This document shows, piece by piece, positions 24,168 through 35,039 of a stretch of DNA of 64,000 nt. Location of the stretch: assembly GCF_035083965.1 (NCBI RefSeq), contig NC_089724.1:21418474-21482473 (forward strand), written 5' to 3'. The position numbers and the translations under genes were made by a program. The number at the start of each line of letters is the position of its first letter. Position 1 is the first letter of the stretch. A model generated the notes under the pieces. It saw nothing but the letters and a program-made list of their open reading frames with translations, ran no database searches and had not been told where the DNA came from. The DNA is from Branchiostoma lanceolatum (taxonomy: Eukaryota; Chordata; Leptocardii; Amphioxiformes; Branchiostomatidae).

Positions 24168-24485
24168 CCCTGAACAACAGTCCGATCCCTGAATAACAAC
24201 AGTCCGATCCCTGAATAACAACAGCACGATACCTGAATAACAACAGCACGATACCTGAATAACAACAGCACGATCCCTGAATAACAACAGCACGATACCT
24301 GAATAACAACAGCACGATCCCTGAATAACAACAGCGCGATCCCTGAACAATAGCACGATTCCTGAACATCAACAGCACGATCCCTGAACAATAGTACGAT
24401 CCCTGAACAACAACAGCACGATCCCTAAACAACAACAGCACGATCCCTAAACAACAACAGCACGATCCCTGAACAACACCAACAT
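24168..24485. repeat. 22-bp minisatellite next to the sialyltransferase start
   Basis: About 14 units of CCTGAATAACAACAGCACGA + TC, with CACGATAC, TCCGATCC and AACAATAG variants. It begins immediately upstream (minus strand) of the start codon at 24167. Because 22 is not a multiple of three, all three minus-strand frames stay open across it. Confidence 0.93.
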
Positions 24486-24890
24486 GATAACAGTATCACT
24501 GAACGACAACAGACCACAATGATGATACCCCGTCATAACGATAGCAAACATGACAGTGTACGTGCATCACTGATTTTATCGCCCTTTTGGTGGGGACTTT
24601 TGTCGTAACTTACCCCGAAACCTGTCCCCGTGTATCTGTTCACCAGCGCCACAGACCGCAGTACAACAATGCCTGAAGCTAGTTTACATGAGGCGCCTTG
24701 ATTTACATAACAACGGTTTCTTCAGGTGCTTTAAAAGCAGGGCTGCAACGGTGTTAACTTTTACAACTTCATCACATAAGTTGGGTGTTCGAGTCTCTCT
24801 AAGGATGGATTTGAAATCACCATTTAGTTCCCATTATGTCATCTGTTGATACAAACTGCCCAGTTTTCCCAACTGCATATAGTTAGTTAC
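24486..24890. other. Upstream flank of the sialyltransferase gene
   Basis: Nothing recognised apart from ordinary unique sequence; any promoter for the sialyltransferase would be here, but no TATA box stands out. Confidence 0.4.
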
Positions 24891-26936
24891 GAATGAATGA
24901 ATGATTCATTGCACAACAATTGCATCAGTGACAATGTATGGCAAATTACAGACAACATAGGTAACACTTAACAATCTAGTTCTATACATGTATAAGAATA
25001 TACTACTTACTATAATACTATATCTAGTGTGATCTATGGCCATTGCAACATGGAACTAATACAGACTAAGGGTTGTTTTTCTAGGCTAATTGTAATCTAA
25101 TGAAATTTCTAATTACTATAACGCTACATCAAATGCAATCTACTTTAATTACAACGTGGAGCTATGTCTAAATTACAGACATTGTGTTGCGTGTTTCTAG
25201 TCTAATTTGCGACTTTACATTTGTCAATTCTCATTCAGGAATGGTACAGTTTCGTTTTTGCATAGCGTGGTAGATATATTGGCCTAGGTGGATAGATATG
25301 GAATCTGGACATGACATAAGTACATTAAATGTATCGCTATCTGTGTAAGGTAGGGTAATATTTGACTTACATGTAATTGATTGCATAAGCACTTGTCTTT
25401 CAGCATTATATGTAGGACATGTTATAAGAAAGTGGTACTCGTCTTCAATACTATCTTGGCATGAAGGACAACGTCTCTGGTCTGCCGATATATTGCGATG
25501 GCGACCTTTTTCAGTTTCCAGGCAATGTGCACTTATTCTCAGTTTGGTTATGTTGGTTACAAAATTTTTGTTTTGGATAGACAATAGGTAGTTTTCTATA
25601 CTAAATTGAGTTTTGATGTTAGAGTACACTTTAAGTTTATTATTACTGTTTATTTTTTGTCTCCAATCAGAGAGGAATGTGTCCTTCATGCGTTCCTTGA
25701 ATAAGTTTCCGAAATATTTGGCATCAACATTAGGATTGAGCCAGATATTTCGGAAACCATGTCTAGATAACATATCTTGGACATGAACAGCCCAATCTTG
25801 ATCTTCTTCAACGGCTACATCATAAGCTTTTTTCACGATTCTGTCATTAGGCAAGTTGTTAAGTCTGAGCCAATATTTGATAAGGTGGGTTTGGGTGTCA
25901 ATGTATAAAGGGAACGCGTTAGTTGAACTTCTGGGAACACGGAGTAAAATTTTGTAGTAGTTTAGGAGAACTTGTTCTAATTCAGGAACTTCATACGATA
26001 TTTTTGGCTGTTCTACCAATATGTTTTGATTTCTTAATATGTGCGAATTTTTAATTATGTCAAGCTTATCATTGTATTTTTTCAGACGGACGAGTATCGG
26101 GCGGGTAGAGCAAGGGTCACTTTTCTTTCCAATACGATTTGTTTTGAGAATACTGACCTGCGATCCTAGTATTGGAGATAGGATGTTAGATATCATATTT
26201 CGAATATTTTCATTTGGTGATTCTTTTATTCCTTTAACAATAAGATCCCTACATTGGATATTTGAGCCTAGAATTTCGCTACAGTATAATAAAATTGGCT
26301 TAACTAGACTATCAAACAGATCTAATGCAAGGGAAATTGATGGATTGTAATTTGTTGATAGTACTGATTTTAGTTTAAAGGAGGCTCGGAGGGCTTTGGT
26401 TCTAATTTGTTTATTAGCTCGATTGAATGATCCCGAGGGGGTTATGTCTATTCCTAAATATGTGTACGAGGGTGTGATATCTATAGTATGACCCTGTGCT
26501 TGGAAGGGAGAGGGGCGGGTTTTACTCGTTCGTCCATTTTTGGAAAAAATCATTACTTTAGTTTTATCTTTATTAATCGTTAATTTCCAAGTAGAGCAGA
26601 AGTTATCTAATCTTTTCAAGCATTCTTTCAGGCCATTTTCTGATTTTGATAGGAGCACTAGGTCATCTGCCCAGAAAAGACTATTAATGGGAGTGTCTTT
26701 TAGAATGACGGGGTCGCATTGTGGTGAATTTAGTAGGTTTGGAAGGTCATTAACGTAGAGATTAAACAGAAGCGGACTTAGATTACACCCCTGGCGAACT
26801 CCACAGGTTGACTTGAAGTATGCTGATAAGCCGTTTGAAGTTTTAACGCAATATTCTGTGTTGGAGTACATGGTTTTAATGATTTTAAAGAAGTTCCCTC
26901 CTATTCCTGACGTTGGTACAGATAATGAAGCATACT
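24891..26936 (-). mobile_element. 5'-truncated non-LTR retrotransposon (LINE), long intact RT frame
   Basis: On the minus strand one frame stays open from the truncation point near 26936 to the stop at 25231; from its first ATG (26871) it is 546 codons. Reverse-transcriptase landmarks in order: GIGGNFFKIIKTMYS, the block GVRQGCNLSPLLFNLYVNDL, the catalytic FWADDLVLLS (a Y/F-ADD variant), and LTINKDKTKVMIF. The C-terminal part has a Cys-His cluster (CPSCQDSIEDEYHFLITCP). The endonuclease domain and RT motif A are missing, as expected from 5' truncation. The 3' UTR runs to a short CATTCATTCATTC tail at about 24891-24904. The clade (CR1/L2/Jockey-like) cannot be fixed without a tree. It lies between the sialyltransferase and HMG20-like genes. 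Confidence 0.88.
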
Positions 26937-27031
26937 AAAGATTCAAGATGAGAAAGTGAATTCGATCCGTATCCTGACCAATGCCTTTATGATTTGTACT
27001 ACAATGGATATAAAGGTAATAAGCCATCTGT

Positions 27032-27336
27032 GGGGTCGTGTGGCGTAACGGCAGGGTGTTTGACCTAGAACCCAGAGGTCCTGGGTTTGAATTCTGACAT
27101 GTTGCCGATCTTGTGCCCTTGGAAAAGGCACTTTACACAGCATTCCTCACTTTACCCATGTGTAAAAATGGGTACTTGACTTTGACAGGAGGTATTAAAG
27201 AGGAAGTAAGAGGAAGTGGAAGGAGAGGGTTGGGTTCCGCCTTCCAATACTGTGCCCAAGACACAGTGGATAACAACCCACTGCCCCTACGGCCTCAAAA
27301 AGGCTATGGGACTACCTATACCTTTACCTTTCGATA
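27032..27336 (+). mobile_element. tRNA-derived SINE, copy 1
   Basis: A tRNA-like head has an A box (GTGTGGCGTAACGGCAG) and B box (GGGTTTGAATTC). A body follows with AAAAGGCACTTTACAC, AAAATGGGTACTTGAC and ACACAGTGGATAACAACCCA, and a tail of ACCTATACCTTTACC. The same head and body occur in reverse at 59.63-59.86 kb, which shows an interspersed family. Also see the TTTACC tail at 2.25 kb. Confidence 0.85.
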
Positions 27337-28580
27337 AACAATCTTATCGGGTCTGTGTTGTACGCACAAGACCACCTAGGAAAATAACTTGCACTTTGGT
27401 CTCTACTACACAGCAAAAGGAAACAACAGCTGGTAGGGCCACTCTTAGCAGATCTTAACAGTGGTAGGACCTGTATCTATGGGCCAAACAATATTAAATA
27501 AGCCACAGTAGAGATCTGTGAGGAGGTAACTACTATGGTAGGAAGTGAGAGGCAGACATATGAATAACTATTACCTACAACACACAAGGCTCCTACTCCC
27601 TCTTACAAACATATAGTCCCTCCCCCCCAAAAGCGTAGTCATGCACAATAAAAACATCCAAGTGCAAATAGTTGACGGACATGCAGTCACTCTTTCATTG
27701 GTCGAACTAATTGCCACTCTCTCATTGGTTGAACTGCAAATTATAATGGGTGGGCAGGAATAAAGCAGACCGGGATTGTATCACTCTTTGGGAGCAACTC
27801 TGAACCCCAAATAACATGCAAACAAGGACACGTTTTTGAGAGATTTCTGACCAAATTGTTGTATTTGCCATCTATTCGATGTAACTAACTGAGGAACCTT
27901 AATCATACATAGTTAATCTTTAACTTAAAGAGAATTTTGCTACCTTAAGAAATGACTTGATACAGAAAAGTAAAGGCTTAATACAGTAAAGTATAAATTC
28001 AAAACACATCACTTTTGTATTTTGTAGATTTAGAAGCTATACAACTCATACTTACATTTGGCATATACACATGCAACCCAAGAAGTTATAAGATGTAAAA
28101 ATAAATAGACATATGTACTGTACAGGACACTTTTATACACAATCTTATAAACCGAAACGACTTACGAATTCATACTGTTATGCCTTTGATAACATTCCGA
28201 TACTCATACATGGTATGAATAATTATATCTATACTATCACAGACACTTTCTTGTCCATGTCTTGAGTACACAGATCATGATAATCGCTGACTCTAGAATT
28301 ACCTGCAAGTTGATGTGACCCTTTTTCGACACCTTAAGTACATATGGGCTTCCTGGCCCACAAAAATACTGTGTATAAATGGACCAATGCTAATTATACA
28401 TGCACATATATGTTGAGGCGATTATAAACAGGTGCCCTGCAATGGTGACATCACATATATTACACTTGAGATTTCACTGTACAAATATTTGATTGCTGGA
28501 ATTAAGTATGTAACAATTTGTGTGATTCAAGTAAAATATGGCACAAAATAGATGGTGCAACATTTACTTGTGTAACACTG
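27337..28580. other. Intergenic, nothing recognised
   Basis: AT-rich unique sequence with two ATTGGT (CCAAT-like) motifs near 27700 and 27730. No coding exon found. Confidence 0.4.
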
Positions 28581-28583
28581 TAC

Positions 28584-28589
28584 TTTATT
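28584..28589 (-). terminator. Poly(A) signal of the HMG20-like gene
   Basis: TTTATT on the plus strand reads AATAAA on the minus strand, about 335 bases past the stop codon at 28926. Confidence 0.6.
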
Positions 28590-28925
28590 GTCCCATGATA
28601 ATAACCTGGTCAGATTTGTAGACCAAAATTCTTACAAACTTTAGAGATTGCAAATGTGCAATTTTTTTCCATATCAACAGTTTGGACAACTGTTTTCTTC
28701 TGTTGTGTGACACTATTTCCTGTTGGCAGTTTTCAGATAAAATGTTTGGAAGCTTTGTGATGAAATTTTCCCCCATGTTCACCCCCCTAGGGAATGTCCC
28801 CCAGGAACTCTTGTGTGGGTTGGAACTATCCACTACGTGTTGTGCCCTGACTGACAACTGATGAAGCAAAACAATGGACACTTTATAACAACAAACTGTA
28901 CAATTGGGTTCCATTTTGGTAATGG

Positions 28926-31900
28926 CTAAAAATTAATGACTCCAAACAGGGTTGGCACCATCCGTAGTCCATCAAGCTGTGTTGCTAACGACGCTCCGTA
29001 CGCCTTCATGTTTTCCACCTCTGACTCAACCTTCTGGAGTCTTAGCTGCAAAAACAAAAAAACAAGACAAACTTTAAAACCAACTAGTCACAGTGTAATG
29101 GACCACATACACATGTTTTATCAAATGTTTGCACATTTTGTTGGCATACTTTGGCATGACAGACAACAATTCAACACTTTAATTGTATCAACATGATCCT
29201 GTCTTAAACAAGGAGCTACTGTAGAAAGGAAAATATTCTCTTCAACACAATAATGCCAAGATACCTTGCATGTACTGTATAGATCACCAAATTTTGAAGG
29301 TCAGCATGGCTGGCTGTGGTAGCCTTACCTTATAAACTTGTGCCTGCTTCTGTAGTTGTAAGTGCCTCTCACGAGAAATCTCCAGGGATCTTCTCAACTC
29401 TCCAATCTCCATTTCTCTTACTGACAGAGGAAAGACAGAAAATGCAAATATCTGTTGAAACCATATTGAAATGCAGCTGGATTATCATTTTTTCTATGAC
29501 CTCAGTATTTGGGGAAGAGTATGGTAGTCAAACTCACATCATTACTAGCCCCGTGCCGTAGTAACTTGCAAAACATATGCGGCCCAAGGGCTATAAAAAT
29601 GGAGATGGTCGCCACCACGCGTCTTATCAAGACGCCTGGGTCACTCTAACTTTAACTACCACCAGTACTGACATGTGTTGGCCTCTATGATGTCCATTTT
29701 CATGTTCTCGGTGCTGTTGGGTCCCTTGTACCGCTCCAGGAAGGCTGTCCTGTCCAGACACTCCGGCTCGTCAACAGACGTGGACAGGAGCCGGTCCTCC
29801 TCCTGCTTCGTCAGCTCTGCCTCGCGCTCAAACTCACCTGTCGGGCAACACTGGGAATCTGACTTTCAAACATCATGGGCAATATTGGGCAATCTGATTT
29901 TCAACATCATATGGGCACTATTGACCCATATTGACACAACATTTTAACCCCCAACAACATTGGGAATCTAACTCTCAAACATCACTGTCAACTTTATTCA
30001 GCATCTTTTTTTTCTTTGAAACATTCCTGCATATTTTCTCATTTTAACCCCAACAATATTGGGCAATCTGACTTTCAAACATCACTGTCAACTTTCTTCA
30101 GCCTCAATTTTTTCTTTGCAACATTCCTGCATATTTTCTCTCATTTTAAACCCCAAAAAGCATGCATTGCCTGTCCCTTATCTTCGTAAAAAGGAACTTT
30201 TATTCTCCACTCTGTTGCTTGCCATACATGTGTTCCTTACATGCGAGCATCTACAGGAGCTGGTTGCTGTACATGCTTTGTACTGAAAGTGATCATCTCT
30301 TCAGTTTCCTTACCTGTGAGCATCTGCAGGTGCTGTTTGCCATACATGTGTTCCTTCTTGTTGTGTAGAGAGCTGAAGTACTGGTTACACGTTTTACAGT
30401 ACAGGTCACTGGGGTCGTCCTATCAGAGCAATATGTTAGAGAAGAGACATACAAACAAACAAACAATGAGATAATGGACAGCGTTCACCACAACACATTT
30501 TACATTGTTTAATCCAAAGTATACTATGATTAATATGAACCACATTTGCTGGAAAAAATGTGACCAAAAACATTTGAATGTACACAAAAAAGAAGGACAT
30601 CCTTGTATGAGTGTTTTTCTTTCATTCTATTATGATCGACATTCATACAAATATAAATCTGATGTTAAATGCCTAGAAATACTTTATCAAACAGAAGTAT
30701 CTGTGTAAAGCAGAAAATGTTCAACTCACCTCTAAATCTAGCACAATAGAGTCCACCTCTCCATCTATAGTTTCTACATCTGCTGACAAAAGAGGGGAAT
30801 AACATAAGATCTTTGCACTTAAAAAGAGTTTTATTTGTCCGAGATATAAACATAGAAGAGGAATCAATGACACCTGTGAGTAGCCATGTCTTTTCATAGG
30901 AAGGAGAAGCCTCTGTTCCTGAAACAAAGGAATCACATATCATTGAAGGTCACTGTCTATTACTGAGGAACTACTTTAACTATCCATTTCTCACAAAATG
31001 TACAGCTACATGTAGATGGCTGGCAAGAATGTACAGTGACATTATGACACAAAGCCCCTATCATCATGTTACTCTGATAATAGGGGCATTGTGCCATCTG
31101 TGGAATTTCCTAGCCTATGTCTCCTCTACAAACCCTTCAAAATATTCAACGTTTTGAAGGATTTGTAGAAGATACAAAGGCAAGGAAATTCCACAGATTA
31201 TCTAACCCTGTTATACAAGCATGGGTTACATCAGACATGTCTACAGGGATTAACACACTTCCATCATCCAACTGCTAATGGATAACACTTCACTTCACAT
31301 CCTACACAAGGCGTCCTGGTTAGATTAAGGGATAGCAAGGAAAAGTCAAACATGAGCCAGACTGGCAGTGTTTAAGCCTTCTGAGACAGATGGAGAGGAT
31401 TATCCACGATGTGGAGCAGAAATCTATCAGTTACATAATCCACCTGTGGCAGCTTGGACAAGTGTACGGCAACACCATCTGGACACACATGTACACTATG
31501 ATTAGATGAGTATGATGAACTCTGCCAAAGAGGAACAAGTGTTGTTTATCTTTACAATGTGGTCTTAATGAATGGTAGAACAACACTAACATCATAGAAA
31601 AACAAATGTGTAGGATATTTGGTAACAGCAGGAAGTGGTCCTACCTACTAAACATTTTAATTTCTTGGCTGCTTGGCGTTTGAGCCATGACTGGTAGGCC
31701 TCGGACTGCTGGTAAGCCTTCAGTTCCTCGATGTATCTCCTCTTATCCACCTCTGCTGCATCCAGGTATTTCTAGTCAAGGTGGTTATGGTACAAGATGT
31801 TACAATCCAGATTCACAACAAGAGAGCCCTCTAGCAAGTTGGCTTAAAATTGCAATATGATTTTACCACCAAGTAAAGGGCTAAACAACATCTACCTGCT

Positions 31901-33709
31901 TGTCTTCCTGAGAAAGTGCTGACCACCTGCTGCCCAGGAGTCTGGTCATCTCTGTGAAGGGAAGCTCAGGATGTTCCACCTTCAACTTCTCTCTCTGCTC
32001 TGTCAAATACAGCACATACCTATGGAGGAAGGTGTATGTATAAGCCCAGACATCTTTATTTCACTGAAGACAATTTCATCAACAGGTAAGGCAAATATTT
32101 CCTATCATATTACAGCAGGTACTTTTCTGTCAGACATACCCAGTTACAGGTGCTTTGGGTGCATTGCTGTCTCTTGTCTCCTTTTTCCTCTTCTTCCCTT
32201 TTGGCCACCCACCTTTCCTCTTCTGCAAGAACATGAATCACAGTGATCAATCAACAATGCATCATATTGTAGTGCCATGAAAATATACCACTGTATAATT
32301 ACCCTGTTGTCAAAGCTATGTGTAAGTGGATCGAACACCATAAACATTTTTGGGGATACCATGGCATGCTCAGATGGCAAACAACATGTCAAGACAACAC
32401 AACAATATACCGTGCTCGGTCTGGTCTATGTTGTCATGGTAATTAATGACTTTCTTTCCTCCGAGCTACCCACAGTGGCCTGCGTCTCCCAGCATTCAAA
32501 GGGATCTGTGTCTACGGCCAAACCTGGGGAAACTCCTGTCGCCTGACTCAGCGCTAAACGGCAGCCAATCCACACTCTTATGCTACAGTCCAGGACAATA
32601 AATCTTTAGCTTTTTCTATTTAGACACTTGAAGGAGATCGAGACTCCCCCCAGTACACCTCACAGCTTACTTTGGGTTCTTCATTGGTGGGTTGGTTGAT
32701 CTGGTCCTGCTGTCCATCTAGCAGCTGTGCGGAGGCGGTGGACACCCCGCTGTCCTCAGACGACCCCCCGGTCAGCTGCTGGTGGATGTTCTCTACCTGG
32801 ATACTGAGGAGGGTGGTGGGCTGGGTGCTGACGATGGACGTCTGGTTCAACAGCTGGGACTGACCTGGACAGTACAGTTACATTTCTGTATGTATGCATC
32901 ACGAAAGGGCAGATATTATACCAAACACATTCTAATTATACAACTACTGGTAGCAATTGTGGCACATGATAGCACACATAGCATGTTAAAGGTTGATAAG
33001 GATCATTAGATGAAACGATTCAATCTTTTGTGGGAGCAAAGTTTTAACTCTGTAACGTTACTGAGAAACATACTGTTTATACATGTAGCTGTCACTGACA
33101 ATACAACCTGACTTGAAACCAACAACAAAACACAAATGTCACATTGTGTACTGCATATCATAAGCCAATATAATGATCCAAGAGTTAACATCCATTTCTA
33201 GGGTAACGCAACACCTTATATTTCATGTAAAGCACGCATACCCAGGTACAGGTAAATTTGCGAAGGTGAGAGGAGTCGTCTGTTGGATATGGACGTCGTC
33301 AGAAATTTTATGTAGAGTTCGAATAACAATAACAAACAACGTATTTCAAGAAATCCTTCCAATATGTCAATTTGAGTTAGCGTGGAAATTTTTGAAACCT
33401 GCTAACAGCCTTTAGTTTCGATGATCATATCTTCAAAGTACGCAAAGTTACATAGAAGGTGATCAAGCAGGTTGGTGCCAGAGTTTGAAAACAACCCGAG
33501 CCCCCCTCCCACCCTGTGCTGTGCCAACCGTACTGACTTGTTGCCTGTAACTCGGCTGTACCATCCGCCCCGGCAGCGATGTGGTTCACAAAGGACACCG
33601 GGACACAGATGAAGCCTCCACCGCCGTGTTCTCCTTGTAGATCTACTGATTTCTCCTGATCTGACGACGAAAAAGAAGCTAAAGTGAAGGTGCTAACTTC
33701 GTTCTCCAT
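28926..33709 (-). CDS. HMG20A/B-like HMG-box protein with an extra C2H2 finger
   Basis: Twelve coding exons on the minus strand: 33709-33538, 32864-32671, 32222-32140, 32019-31896, 31771-31645, 30918-30874, 30782-30730, 30419-30314, 29837-29673, 29420-29329, 29045-28926 close a phase-consistent frame of 426 residues (eleven listed, no gap in phase). A Gln/Ser-rich N-terminus precedes a basic stretch (KRKGGWPKGKKRKKE) and DSNAPKAP, the hallmark entry of the HMG20A/B HMG box (about residues 138-210: TGYVLYLTEQ, RLLGSRWSALS, KYLDAAE, RYIEELKAYQ). An acidic linker leads to CKTCNQYF...HNKKEHMYGKQH, a C-x2-C-x12-H-x5-H finger at about 274-296, then a long coiled coil (LREMEIGELRRSLEISR onward). HMG20 proteins act in LSD1-CoREST chromatin complexes through the coiled coil. 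The finger is not in human HMG20A/B as I know them. Start ATG 33709; an upstream in-frame extension lacks support. Confidence 0.88.
31063..31203. repeat. Hairpin repeats in an HMG20-like intron
   Basis: CTGTGGAATTTCCTAGCC at about 31099 is mirrored by GGCAAGGAAATTCCACAG at about 31182, with an inner stem CTACAAACCCTTCAAAA / TTTTGAAGGATTTGTAG. A second small stem (GCCCCTATCATCATG ... TGATAATAGGGGC) adjoins it. MITE-like, non-coding. Confidence 0.75.
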
Positions 33710-34045
33710 CTTCCTTCCCAACATCACAATGAACGCATACAAACCTAAAAAATAATTTCTCACAAGAAGGCTATCATATATCTATCAAAAGATAAAATAA
33801 TAAGATAAAACGTAGGTGTAACATGTAGCTATTTATATGCCATTTCTGTGTAGTTTTGAAGACGAATGGAGATGAAATAGACTTTATTTGCGTTTTCTGC
33901 GCGCAGTGACACCCAGGGGTTACTTGCGGTCATACACAACAGGAGGTAGAGTACTGAGCCCATCTTGCGGAATACGTATTTATTGCAGAAGAGGGTGAAT
34001 GATTTCATACATGCATCGATCAGCCGACGACGGCCCAGCTGGTTT

Positions 34046-34144
34046 ATTCTCCAAGCAGAGGTTTCGATGGGGGACTAGGAGCGATCGGAATCTTTAACGT
34101 TTTCTTTAGCGTTAAAAATTCCGGAAACCTCTGCTTGGAGAATT
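34046..34144. repeat. 99-bp hairpin (MITE-like)
   Basis: ATTCTCCAAGCAGAGGTTTC is mirrored by GAAACCTCTGCTTGGAGAAT; inside, TTTAACGTTTTC faces the inverted GCGTTAAAAATT. Flanked by CAGCTGG on both sides. Confidence 0.85.
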
Positions 34145-34865
34145 CAGCTGGTCCCTTCTCTGGATGATGTGTCAGATGTTACAGGTTGAAGGTGTCTCTG
34201 GGGGAGACGCGGACGTTGAAACTGTCCCCAACACATGCTCAGATGATCTTTCTCTGAATTGATAGGAGTACATATAGATTACCTAACATGGCATCATGAC
34301 TATCATCCCTCATCAATAGTCGGACAATGACGTATGGATGTTCGTCATTAAAAACTTCGTGGCTAATGACAAAAATGAGCGGGAAAGAGGATCCGAAAGG
34401 TAGACGTTTCTGGAGAATTCGTGCCATATCATTTTGTTCACACCGTCGCGACGACAATCAATATGGCAAAATAAAACAAGAAGGTGCTATACCACATAAG
34501 CTTGTATATACGCCCTCGGTGCTCTTTGCTTAACAAATTTCTTCAGAAAGTCACTGTCACTCAGACGTTGCTCTTCTGCTTTGTCCAACTGAGACATGAA
34601 GATAGATTTTTCTCTGTCTGTTTTCTGTGACACAGCTTGTGAAAGTCTACATCAAGTTAGAAACACATTGGAACGTTCACGTACCTGATCGTCTCAACAG
34701 CGTAATCCTACATAGGCAGATTTTGATAAACTGTCTTGATTTGTTGACAAAGAAAGCGAGTAAAAACTTTAATTCACCTGGTTCTTCAAACAGCACTAGC
34801 CTGCAGCGATATTCAGCAGCTGCATCATGTATGTGCATGTATATACTTGTATGTTTGAAGACTTT

Positions 34866-34985
34866 TACTGACTGAATGACTGACTGACTGACTGACCGAC
34901 CGACCGACCGACTGACTGACTGACTGACTGACTGACTGACTCACTCACTCACTCACTCACTCACTCACTCACTCACTCACTCACC
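34866..34985. repeat. Compound (CTGA)n-(CGAC)n-(CTGA)n-(CTCA)n microsatellite
   Basis: Uninterrupted tetranucleotide runs that change register by single-base substitutions; about 120 bases. Confidence 0.95.
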
Positions 34986-35039
34986 CCTCAAGCTCCCACG
35001 GAACCTTTTAATCAATTGGTTGAAAAACTAAAGTAAACT

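Noticed and set aside
23991-24441. Frames reading VVIQGSCCCYSGIVLL
   Set aside because: They are the 22-bp minisatellite read in three frames; only the part after ATG 24167 is the sialyltransferase start.
24168-24485. CRISPR-like regular repeats
   Set aside because: Units are contiguous without unique spacers, and the genome is animal; it is a minisatellite.
27040-27095. A tRNA gene
   Set aside because: The tRNA-like head runs into a body shared with a second copy at 59.6 kb and lacks a clean acceptor stem; it is a SINE.
34239-34457. 72-codon minus-strand frame
   Set aside because: No domain, no splice context; left unannotated.
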